Positions 1 to 5,583 of a stretch of DNA of 9,278 nt are shown one piece after another. How positions within the stretch are numbered: position 1 is the first letter of the stretch; each line of letters begins with the position of its first letter. The notes beneath the pieces were generated by a model. It worked only from the letters and a program-made list of their open reading frames with translations, was not told the DNA's origin and did not search any database. Origin of the DNA: Pseudomonadota bacterium (GTDB taxonomy: Bacteria; Pseudomonadota; Alphaproteobacteria; Parvibaculales; Parvibaculaceae); assembly GCA_021780275.1 (NCBI GenBank), contig JAJXZC010000634.1, forward strand, positions 1 through 9,278, given 5' to 3'. Position numbers and translations under genes: made by a program.

Positions 1-1
1 T

Positions 2-283
2 CCCAAACGCCGGATCGAAACGGAGTTCCAGCCTCTGCGCGCGGCGCGCGCGGCGCAGGACGAGAAGATGATCGAGATTTGCGAAGGGGCGACGCCCGCG
101 TGGTACGATGAGGTGATCACCATGCCGTCGGGTCGCCGCTTGCCCAGAAGCTTCTGGTGGGCGCAGCTTTTCAATCACGCGACGCATCATCGCTCGCAGG
201 TGACGTCCGAGCTGACGCATTTGGGTATCGACTATGGCAATACCGACATGCCCTATAATCCGTTGACGCAGTTCGGCGTGTGA
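2..283 (+). CDS. DinB family protein, C-terminal part (5' end outside window)
   Basis: The frame is open from the window's left edge to the TGA at 281-283, so the Met at 68 is probably internal and the true start lies upstream. About 93 residues are visible. The segment FNHATHHRSQV, about 35 residues before the end, is the hallmark last-helix motif of DinB/YfiT-like four-helix-bundle proteins, where the His residues help form a metal site. The ending, a short tail of PYNPLTQFGV type, is also common in this family. DinB-family proteins are small cytoplasmic, often metal-binding proteins; some are thiol-dependent transferases, but most have no known reaction and none can be assigned here. The gene ends 6 bases before a hairpin terminator and faces the convergent OmpA-family gene. 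Confidence 0.8.
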   Translation, partial: PKRRIETEFQPLRAARAAQDEKMIEICEGATPAWYDEVITMPSGRRLPRSFWWAQLFNHATHHRSQVTSELTHLGIDYGNTDMPYNPLTQFGV

Positions 284-289
284 CAAAGA

Positions 290-317
290 AAAAGCCCGGC
301 ATCGCTGCCGGGCTTTT
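290..317. terminator. bidirectional rho-independent terminator
   Basis: Perfect 12-bp stem AAAAGCCCGGCA / TGCCGGGCTTTT with a 4-base loop (302-305). On the plus strand it is followed by TTTTG TTTG just after the DinB-family stop. On the minus strand the stem is followed by a T-rich run (TTTTTCTTTG) after the OmpA-family gene. It sits between two convergent genes, so it can end transcription from both sides. Confidence 0.88.
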
Positions 318-339
318 GTTTGTTGGGCCGAAGCTGAAA

Positions 340-1014
340 TCAGCCTGCGGTGAGCGGCGTCAGCTTGATCTCGACGCGGCGGTTCTGTTCGCGGCCCGCG
401 GCGGTATTGTTCGACGCGATGGGATTGCTTTCGCCCGCGCCATTGACGAGGAAGCGGCGCGAGTCCGTTCCCTGGCTGATGAGGTACTGCGCGACGCTGT
501 TGGCACGCTTCTGCGACAGCGCCATGTTGTATTCCGCACTGCCGGTCGAATCCGTGTAGCCGGTCACGTCGATCAGCGTTTTGTCGTACTTCTTCAACAC
601 GATGGCGACCGAGTTCAACACGTTATAGAAGTTCGCATTGATGTCGGAAGAGTTGGTCGCGAAGGTCACATTGCCCGGCATGTTGAGGATGATGTCGTTA
701 CCGACGCGCGTTACGCTGACGCCTGTGGAGCGCAACTGCTGCGCCAGCTCTTTTTGCTGGCTGTCCATGTAATAGCCGATACCGCCGCCCGCGAGCGCGC
801 CGACGCCAGCGCCGATCAGCGCGCGGGTGCGGCGGTCGCCGCCATTGCCGCCGCCGATCAAGGCGCCGCCAAGCGCACCGGCCACCGCGCCGATGGCCGC
901 GCCATAGGTGGCGTTGCTTGTCTTCTGTTCGCCCGTGTAAGGATCCTGCGTCTGGCAGGCTGCAAGGGCGAAGGCACCGCAAACTGCCATCAGAACGGTC
1001 CGTTTCATCAGCAT
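340..1014 (-). CDS. OmpA-family outer-membrane lipoprotein with glycine zipper (YiaD-like)
   Basis: Protein of 224 residues. The N-terminus is a lipoprotein signal: MLMKRT, a hydrophobic stretch, then the lipobox LAAC with the lipidated Cys at 20. Residues about 37-82 are a glycine/alanine-rich zipper (repeated GAxxG, GALxGG) that inserts in membranes. Residues about 110-220 are an OmpA C-terminal peptidoglycan-binding domain, with the TGYTDSTG segment (Asp155), the LSxxRAxxV segment (Arg170) and the closing NRRVEI. It probably tethers the outer membrane to the cell wall, like E. coli YiaD and related proteins. Two starts are possible, at 1014 or two codons in at 1008. A GGGAA sequence about 7 bases upstream of 1014 favours the first. 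The gene is monocistronic and divergent from the SDR at 1210. Confidence 0.9.
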   Translation of the reverse strand: MLMKRTVLMAVCGAFALAACQTQDPYTGEQKTSNATYGAAIGAVAGALGGALIGGGNGGDRRTRALIGAGVGALAGGGIGYYMDSQQKELAQQLRSTGVSVTRVGNDIILNMPGNVTFATNSSDINANFYNVLNSVAIVLKKYDKTLIDVTGYTDSTGSAEYNMALSQKRANSVAQYLISQGTDSRRFLVNGAGESNPIASNNTAAGREQNRRVEIKLTPLTAG

Positions 1015-1170
1015 ATTTTATTTCCCGAGTTTGATTGGCGTGTGATCAACACAGAAAGCACTGATCTCTGGAAAACCACGCCTTATGGTGTAGAAAGGCT
1101 TTTAACGTCGCGTACCCCTTTTTCAAAACTACCAAATTAGGCAGAGTACGCGAACAGAAATCGACATAAT

Positions 1171-1189
1171 CCGTAATTCCGAAATACGG
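1171..1189. promoter_or_regulatory. candidate operator upstream of SDR (CCGTA-N9-TACGG)
   Basis: The 19-base element has 5-bp inverted arms (CCGTA and TACGG). It contains the string ATTCCGAAATACGG (1176-1189), which is nearly repeated (ATTCCGCGATACGG) upstream of the hydrolase gene at 3349. It lies 20 bases before the SDR start codon and just ahead of its ribosome binding site, where a repressor would act. The operator role is an inference from symmetry, position and recurrence; no cognate regulator is visible in the window. Confidence 0.35.
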
Positions 1190-1209
1190 CCAAAACAGGG
1201 AGAAATTTC

Positions 1210-1974
1210 ATGTCGCTATTCGATCTGACGGGCAAGGTGGCCATTGTCACCGGTTCCACCAAGGGCATCGGCGAGGCCATTGTCCATCGTCTTGCCGAAC
1301 ATGGCGCCAAGGTCGTCGTCTCGAGCCGCAAGGCTGACGCTTGCGACAAGGTCGCTGGCGAGATCAACGCCAAGCACGCCGATGCGGCGATTGCCGTTCC
1401 CTGCAACATTTCCGACAAGGCCGACCTGCAGCGCCTCGTCGACACGACGAATGCGAAATGGGGCAAGGTCGACATTCTCGTCTGCAACGCCGCGGTGAAC
1501 CCTTTCTTCGGTTCCTCGCGCGACATTCCCGACGATGCCTTCGACAAGATCATGTCGTCGAACGTCAAGTCGAACCACTGGCTCTGCAACATGGTTCTGC
1601 CGCAGATGATCGAACGCAAGGATGGCTCGATCATCATCATCTCCTCGATCGGCGGTCTGAAGGGCTCTGCCGAGCTTGGCGCTTATGCCATCTCCAAGGC
1701 AGCCGACTTCCAGCTTGCGCGTAACCTCGCGGTGGAAAACGGCAAGCACAATGTGCGCGCCAACTGCATCGCGCCGGGCCTCATCAAGACGCGTTTCGCG
1801 CAGGCGCTTTGGGACAACCCCGACATTCTCAAGCGTTCGACCGCCAGCGCGCCGCTGAAGCGCATCGGCGTGCCGGACGAAATCGCGGGCGCGGCTGTTT
1901 TCCTTGCCGGTCCCTCCGGCGCCTTCATGACAGGCCAGAGCATCGTCATCGACGGCGGCGCGACGATCTCCTGA
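1210..1974 (+). CDS. classical SDR family oxidoreductase
   Basis: Protein of 254 residues, the usual length of a classical short-chain dehydrogenase/reductase. The Rossmann dinucleotide motif TGSTKGIG is at 14-21, the NAA motif at 93-95, Asn118 in the fourth catalytic position, Ser145/146, and the YxxxK motif with Tyr159 and Lys163. The sequence PGLIKTRF (about 188-196) and the C-terminal GQSIVIDGG are typical. The SR pair at 39-40 after beta-strand 2 suggests NADP(H) over NAD(H). It oxidises an alcohol or reduces a ketone; the substrate is not readable. The overall look is closest to the DHRS4-like/3-oxoacyl reductase group. The start is supported by AGGGAGA at 1197-1203. The GNAT gene follows within 13 bases, so the two are probably one transcript. 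Confidence 0.93.
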   Translation: MSLFDLTGKVAIVTGSTKGIGEAIVHRLAEHGAKVVVSSRKADACDKVAGEINAKHADAAIAVPCNISDKADLQRLVDTTNAKWGKVDILVCNAAVNPFFGSSRDIPDDAFDKIMSSNVKSNHWLCNMVLPQMIERKDGSIIIISSIGGLKGSAELGAYAISKAADFQLARNLAVENGKHNVRANCIAPGLIKTRFAQALWDNPDILKRSTASAPLKRIGVPDEIAGAAVFLAGPSGAFMTGQSIVIDGGATIS

Positions 1975-1987
1975 TCGCGTGACGTCC

Positions 1988-2437
1988 ATGACAAAGAGCC
2001 CGCTCACCATTCGTCCCATTGTCGCTGCCGACCGCAAGGCATGGGACGAGATGTGGGCGGGCTATCTTTCCTTCTACAAGACCGACCTCGAATTCGAGGT
2101 CTCCGACGATACTTTTGCCCGTGTACTCTCGGGCGAGCTGATTGGCCTCATTGCGGTCAACGGTGAGGGCCGGGCGCTCGGCTTCACCCATGCTGTGCTG
2201 CATGCAGGCACCTGGAGCCCGAAGCCCGTCTGTTATCTCGAAGACCTTTTCGTGCGCGACCATGCCCGCGGGCTGGGCGCAGGCCGGGCGCTCATCGAGG
2301 CGCTGGCCGAACGAGGCCGCCGCGAAGGCTGGCTCCGCATCTATTGGCAGACGGCGCGGGACAACAAGACCGCCCAGGCGCTCTACGACAAGTTGGCGAC
2401 CCGCACCGATTGGCTGCGATACGACCTTGATTTGTAA
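1988..2437 (+). CDS. GNAT family N-acetyltransferase
   Basis: Protein of 149 residues with a complete single GNAT fold. The N-terminal TIRPIVAADRKAW is the typical beta1-alpha1 opening. The acetyl-CoA pyrophosphate loop is RGLGAG at 94-99 within motif A (DLFVRDHARGLGAGRALIEAL region). Motif B follows, with W-x-T-x-x-x-N then AQALYDKL, where Asn and Tyr are the conserved pair of diamine/aminoglycoside-type GNATs. It probably transfers an acetyl group from acetyl-CoA to an amine; the acceptor is unknown. I chose ATG at 1988; a GTG at 1979 is in frame and also possible. Neither has a clear Shine-Dalgarno, so translation is likely coupled to the SDR, whose stop lies 13 (or 4) bases upstream. Confidence 0.9.
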   Translation: MTKSPLTIRPIVAADRKAWDEMWAGYLSFYKTDLEFEVSDDTFARVLSGELIGLIAVNGEGRALGFTHAVLHAGTWSPKPVCYLEDLFVRDHARGLGAGRALIEALAERGRREGWLRIYWQTARDNKTAQALYDKLATRTDWLRYDLDL

Positions 2438-2444
2438 GCGCCCG

Positions 2445-2470
2445 ATGACCAAGTGACCCCAATTGGTCAT
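2445..2470. promoter_or_regulatory. inverted repeat before second SDR (ATGACCAA-N10-TTGGTCAT)
   Basis: Perfect 8-bp inverted arms at 2445-2452 and 2463-2470, separated by 10 bases, lie between the GNAT stop and the ribosome binding site of the next SDR. A second TGACC (2454-2458) inside the spacer makes a direct repeat with the left arm. It may be an operator, or a weak terminator, since it is followed by TTTT at 2470-2473. The stem is AT-rich and the T-run is short, which makes a terminator less convincing. Confidence 0.4.
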
Positions 2471-2484
2471 TTTGGGAGGTTGCC

Positions 2485-3339
2485 ATGAAGTCTGTCGTCA
2501 TTACGGGCGTTTCCACCGGCATTGGCTGGGGAGCGACCAAGGTTCTGATCGGAAAAGGCTTCCGCCTTTTCGGCAGCGTCCGCAAGCAGGCCGACGCCGA
2601 TCGCCTCAAGGCAGAGTTCGGCGAGAGTTTCGTTCCCCTGATTTTCGACGTGACGGATGAAGCCGCCATCAAGCGCGCCGCCGAAGAAGTGCGTGCGGCG
2701 CTCAATGGCGAAAAGCTCTTCGGCCTCGTCAATAACGCGGGCATTGCCGTTTCAGGCCCACTCATCGACCTCGACCCTGACGAATTCCGCAAGCAGATGG
2801 AAGTGAATGTCACCGGGCCGTTCCTCGTGACGCAGGCCTTCGTGCCCTTGCTTGGCGCGGATTCGACGCTCAGGGGAAATCCCGGTCGCATCGTCAATAT
2901 TTCATCAGTCGGCGGCAAACGCGCCTTTCCCTTCATCGGCGCCTATGCGGCCTCGAAATTCGCCATCGAAGGCTTCTCCGAAGCGCTGCGCCGCGAGCTC
3001 ATGCTCTTCGGCATCGACGTCATCGTCATCGGTCCCGGCGCGGTCAAGACGGCGATCTGGGACAAGGCGGAGGAAATCGACCTCACGCCCTTTGGCAATT
3101 CGCCCTATCTGCCGATCCTCAAGAACTTCCAGAAGAATTTCGTCGAGCAGGGCCGCCACGGCTTCCCGCCCGAGAAACTGGGCCGCCTTATCCACAAGGT
3201 GCTGACGATCGAAAACCCCAAGGTCCGCTATTCGATGAACCCGGCGAGCATCGTCGAAAAGGCCGTGACGACCCTGATGCCGAAGCGCAGGCTCGACGGC
3301 ATTATCGGCAAGCGGCTGGGGCTGACGAAGGAGGCTTGA
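2485..3339 (+). CDS. SDR family NAD(P)-dependent oxidoreductase, long C-terminus
   Basis: Protein of 284 residues. The TGVSTGIG nucleotide-binding loop is at 7-14, NNAG at 83-86, Asn108, the ISS serines at 140-141, and the YxxxK motif with Tyr154 and Lys158, followed by PGAVKT. Arg33 after beta-strand 2 suggests NADP(H). About 60 residues beyond the core (from ~225) end in a basic tail and lack the usual DGG ending. This places it near the retinol-dehydrogenase/17-beta-HSD-like branch of the classical SDRs rather than the FabG branch. A strong ribosome binding site GGGAGG (2474-2479) supports the start. It does not look like a paralogous duplicate of the SDR at 1210. The substrate is unknown. 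Confidence 0.92.
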   Translation: MKSVVITGVSTGIGWGATKVLIGKGFRLFGSVRKQADADRLKAEFGESFVPLIFDVTDEAAIKRAAEEVRAALNGEKLFGLVNNAGIAVSGPLIDLDPDEFRKQMEVNVTGPFLVTQAFVPLLGADSTLRGNPGRIVNISSVGGKRAFPFIGAYAASKFAIEGFSEALRRELMLFGIDVIVIGPGAVKTAIWDKAEEIDLTPFGNSPYLPILKNFQKNFVEQGRHGFPPEKLGRLIHKVLTIENPKVRYSMNPASIVEKAVTTLMPKRRLDGIIGKRLGLTKEA

Positions 3340-3348
3340 GATTTTCAT

Positions 3349-3365
3349 ATTCCGCGATACGGAAT
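3349..3365. promoter_or_regulatory. candidate operator upstream of hydrolase (ATTCCG-N5-CGGAAT)
   Basis: Perfect 6-bp palindromic arms with a 5-base spacer, in the AT-rich gap that starts just after the second SDR stop. It shares the ATTCCG, two bases, ATACGG string with the site at 1176-1189. It is 84 bases before the hydrolase start and could be an operator for a dimeric regulator; this is inference. No terminator is visible after the SDR, so the hydrolase may be read from both an upstream transcript and a local promoter. Confidence 0.38.
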
Positions 3366-3434
3366 TAAAATTTTTGTTTCTCGACGGAGTGCTCGCGCTT
3401 GTGACAGGGTCCGCGCCAATCAAACGGGTCTCAT

Positions 3435-3442
3435 GAGGAGGA
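3435..3442 (+). promoter_or_regulatory. ribosome binding site that decides a TTG start
   Basis: GAGGAGGA is a near-perfect Shine-Dalgarno ending 6 bases before TTG at 3449, the only reasonable start for the hydrolase frame. An ATG at 3433 overlaps this site but is in another frame that closes after 19 codons. Confidence 0.75.
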
Positions 3443-3448
3443 ACGCTC

Positions 3449-4768
3449 TTGGCCGATCTTCTGGCGCTGTCCGAACGCTTTATCGACAATGACATTTATG
3501 AGGGCGCAGGCCTCGTCAATCGTCCGACCATGGAACTGTCGGAGCTTGGTAACGGCATCGCGCTCATCGAAGCCTTTTCCCATGTCGTGACCTTCAAGAC
3601 CGGCGACGGGCTGGTGCTCTTCGACACGAGCCTCGAGGCCTTCGGCGGCGGCGTGCTGAACAGCCTTCGCAAATGGACCGACGAGCCCGTCAATCACATC
3701 TGCTACACGCATGGCCATGCCGATCACGTCGGCGGCACGAACCACTTCGTCTGCGAGGCCTGCGAAAAGGGTCATCGCCGTCCGCGCATCGTCGGCCATG
3801 AAAACGTGCTGCCGCGCTTCCGCCGCTATGAAGCGACGAACGGCTACAACTTCACGATCAACGCGCGCCAGTTCGCGCCTGCCACCGAGCTGCGCATGGG
3901 CCAGGCCGGAGGCGGCGGCGACCGCCGTTTCGGCCCGAATCCCTGGATCGATCCCGACACGACTTTCCATGACCAGATGGACCTGCGCGTCGGCGATCTG
4001 CGCTTCGACCTGCATCACGCCATCGGTGAGACGGACGACCATCTCTGGGCCTGGGTACCGGAACACAAGGCGATCTGCTCGGGCGACTTCGTGACATGGG
4101 TCTTCCCCAATGCGGGCAACCCGCAGAAGGTGCAGCGCTATCCGCTGGAATGGGCGAAGGCGCTGCGCGAAATGATCGCCAAGGAGCCGGAACTCCTGCT
4201 GCCTGCGCATGGTCTGCCCATCGGCGGCAAGGCGCGCATCGCGACCGTGCTCGACAATATCGCCACCGCACTCGAGACGCTGGTCGAGCAGACGGTCGCC
4301 ATGATGAACAATGGCGCGCGTCTCGACGAGATCGTCCATTCGATCAAGCTGCCCGCGAGCCTGATGGACAAGCCGTATCTGAAGCCCGTCTACGACGAGC
4401 CCGAATTCGTCATCCACAATATCTGGCGTCTCTATGGCGGCTGGTACGACGGCAATCCGGCGAACCTGAAGCCCGCCTCCGATGCGGCGATCGCAAAGGA
4501 AATGGCCTCGCTCGCCGGTGGCGCCAAGGCGCTGGCCAGACGCGCCTCCGACCTCGTCGCGGCGGGCGACTTGCGCCTTGCCTGCAACCTTGCCGAAATG
4601 GCGGGCCTTGCTGCATCCGACGATATCGAGGTGCATGGTATCCGTGCCGAAGTCTATGCCGCGCGCCGCAAGGCCGAAGCCTCGCTGATGTCCAAGGGCA
4701 TCTATGGTTTTGCCGAACGCCAGTCGTTGCAGGTCGTGAGCGAGCATAATCAGAAGAAAGCGAATTAA
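3449..4768 (+). CDS. MBL-fold metallo-hydrolase, alkyl sulfatase-like
   Basis: Protein of 439 residues, TTG start. The metallo-beta-lactamase metal motif is THGHADH (His88, His90, Asp92, His93). Further likely ligands are Glu194 or His198 in GETDDH, Asp213 in SGDFV and His254 in PAHGLP. Between the first motifs, GHENVLPRFRRY then TxGYNxxINxRQF (about 116-142) match the signature of the SdsA1/YjcS alkyl sulfatase family. GGWYDGNPANLKP at about 330-342, and the helical tail with RASDLVAAGDLRLACNLAE followed by repeated Ala/Arg-rich helices, match that family's dimerisation domain. Known alkyl sulfatases are near 650 residues, exported, and carry a C-terminal SCP2-like domain. This one has no signal peptide and stops after the dimerisation domain, so the sulfatase reaction is not assured and another ester or thioester substrate is possible. 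A strong terminator follows. Confidence 0.88.
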   Translation: MADLLALSERFIDNDIYEGAGLVNRPTMELSELGNGIALIEAFSHVVTFKTGDGLVLFDTSLEAFGGGVLNSLRKWTDEPVNHICYTHGHADHVGGTNHFVCEACEKGHRRPRIVGHENVLPRFRRYEATNGYNFTINARQFAPATELRMGQAGGGGDRRFGPNPWIDPDTTFHDQMDLRVGDLRFDLHHAIGETDDHLWAWVPEHKAICSGDFVTWVFPNAGNPQKVQRYPLEWAKALREMIAKEPELLLPAHGLPIGGKARIATVLDNIATALETLVEQTVAMMNNGARLDEIVHSIKLPASLMDKPYLKPVYDEPEFVIHNIWRLYGGWYDGNPANLKPASDAAIAKEMASLAGGAKALARRASDLVAAGDLRLACNLAEMAGLAASDDIEVHGIRAEVYAARRKAEASLMSKGIYGFAERQSLQVVSEHNQKKAN

Positions 4769-4820
4769 GGAGGGCGGAAGATCCTCCATCTGGAGCTGTT
4801 TAGGGAGCGTCCAGGAACGG

Positions 4821-4856
4821 AAAGGGCCTGACTGAGAAATCAGTCAGGCCCTTTTT
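4821..4856 (+). terminator. strong rho-independent terminator after hydrolase
   Basis: Perfect 15-bp stem AAAGGGCCTGACTGA / TCAGTCAGGCCCTTT closed by a GAAA loop (4836-4839), then a TTTTT run (4852-4856). It starts 52 bases after the hydrolase stop and ends 35 bases before the end of the converging interrupted gene. On the minus strand the T-run after the stem is only three bases, so it mainly serves the plus strand. Confidence 0.9.
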
Positions 4857-4890
4857 GGCTTTGCGACACTTCGCGTCGAGAGATAGGGGT

Positions 4891-5016
4891 CTAGGAAGTC
4901 GTCCAAGCGAGAATTCTACAAATTTGCGCCGCGTGGTTTTGCGCAAACCTACCGAAGGCGACAAACGCTGCGATGTAGAAGCCGATGGCCAGAATATTGA
5001 AGAGAAACCTAAAGTT
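4891..5016 (-). pseudogene. 3' remainder of the membrane-protein gene, beyond an in-frame TAG
   Basis: Directly after the TAG at 5019-5017 the same reading frame stays open for 41 codons to a second TAG at 4893-4891. The encoded segment begins NFRFLFNILAIGFYIAAFVA, an obvious membrane-spanning helix, and ends ICRILAWTTS. It has no start codon or ribosome binding site of its own. The simplest reading is the true C-terminus of the upstream gene, cut off by a single nonsense change (one substitution from CAG, AAG, GAG, TGG or similar). The remainder ends 37 bases before the terminator at 4821-4854, as a normal gene end would. A sequencing error or stop-codon readthrough are the alternatives. Confidence 0.65.
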
Positions 5017-5397
5017 CTATCCATATGAATAGAGATTGTTTCCCTCGGGTCTATGTTCGGCGAGGCGGCATATTTCAAATGATGGTGCATCGAGCGCTAT
5101 ACTCACATTTTTTTGCAGCGGCTTTAATGCGTTCTCTCCGATTTCCACGAGGTCTGAGACTCGGTTGTCTAGCCGTTTGAACGCCAGAGACGTCATGCCG
5201 CCAAGTGTTGCAAGAAGGCAGGCCAAAAGATCTTCATGTGATGTAGTAAGAAGGACGCCAGTACCTGCAGCAATGCCGCCAGCTGCGATGAGATAGAAAC
5301 GGATCATCGTCATGCGTTGGGTCGCGTGGTATTCGAACCATTTCCAAGCATGATCCAGCCCTATTTCATCTACGTTTTTTCTTTCAGTGTCGCTCAT
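5017..5397 (-). CDS. small membrane protein of unknown function, probably truncated by a nonsense codon
   Basis: 126 residues from ATG 5397; in-frame starts at 5406 and 5433 are possible, and a GAAGG about 10 bases upstream mildly favours 5397. The N-terminus is cytoplasmic-looking, with the segment HAWKWFEYHATQRM (16-29). Two hydrophobic helices follow (about 32-52 and 56-73), then a charged helix (KRLDNRVSDLVEIGENALKP) and a soluble tail. The W..(F/Y)xxHAxQR segment followed by paired helices and a later third helix recalls widespread small membrane proteins annotated as RipA-like octameric or hypothetical membrane proteins; that link is from memory and uncertain. With the segment past the stop, the full product would be about 168 residues with three membrane helices. 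GC content is visibly lower than in neighbouring genes, which suggests acquisition. No function is assigned. Confidence 0.68.
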   Translation of the reverse strand: MSDTERKNVDEIGLDHAWKWFEYHATQRMTMIRFYLIAAGGIAAGTGVLLTTSHEDLLACLLATLGGMTSLAFKRLDNRVSDLVEIGENALKPLQKNVSIALDAPSFEICRLAEHRPEGNNLYSYG

Positions 5398-5475
5398 CGC
5401 CGGCATGCCTTCGCATTGTGAAGCGGAATGCATTCATCGTCATTTGTCGTCTTTTTGACTGAAATTTTTGACCCG

Positions 5476-5494
5476 TGCCAGACTCTAGCTGGCA
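5476..5494. other. short inverted repeat TGCCAG-N7-CTGGCA
   Basis: Perfect 6-bp arms with a 7-base spacer, about 80 bases upstream of the interrupted membrane-protein gene (which reads leftward). It could be an operator or a small hairpin. No regulator is encoded next to it. The surrounding 5398-5583 gap is AT-rich and holds no ORF I would support. Confidence 0.3.
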
Positions 5495-5533
5495 AATGAA
5501 GTTCCGTACAGAAGGCATGGTTCGAGTACATAC

Positions 5534-5575
5534 AATTTGTCCTTCCGATTCAAATCAAAACCGGAAGGACAAATT
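5534..5575 (-). terminator. stem-loop after the aminotransferase gene, possible terminator
   Basis: Perfect 14-bp arms AATTTGTCCTTCCG / CGGAAGGACAAATT with a 14-base loop (5548-5561). It begins 8 bases past the aminotransferase stop on the minus strand. The stem is long enough to stop transcription or protect the mRNA 3' end. There is no U-tract on either strand and the loop is large, so it is not a textbook terminator. Confidence 0.5.
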
Positions 5576-5583
5576 TATCGGTC

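Noticed and set aside
1034..1050. TGTG-N5-CACA near-palindrome upstream of the OmpA-family gene, reminiscent of a CRP/FNR site
   Set aside because: The spacing and half-sites do not match the TGTGA-N6-TCACA consensus, and the arms are only 4 bp.
280..1140. Open frame of 286 codons on the plus strand across the OmpA-family gene
   Set aside because: It starts at the end of the DinB-family gene, runs through the terminator hairpin and is antisense to a clear lipoprotein gene.
3431..4789. Open frame of 452 codons on the minus strand opposite the hydrolase
   Set aside because: It mirrors a real gene in a GC-rich genome; its protein has no recognisable motif, and the plus-strand frame has metal-site motifs, a ribosome binding site and a terminator.
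4800..5090. 96-codon minus-strand frame spanning the terminator
   Set aside because: It reads through the hairpin and overlaps the interrupted membrane-protein gene in another frame; its product has no helix pattern or family signature.
5510..5535. GGTTCGAGTA string resembling a tRNA T-loop, a possible integration site
   Set aside because: The flanking bases do not form a 5-bp T-stem, and no acceptor or anticodon arm can be folded around it.
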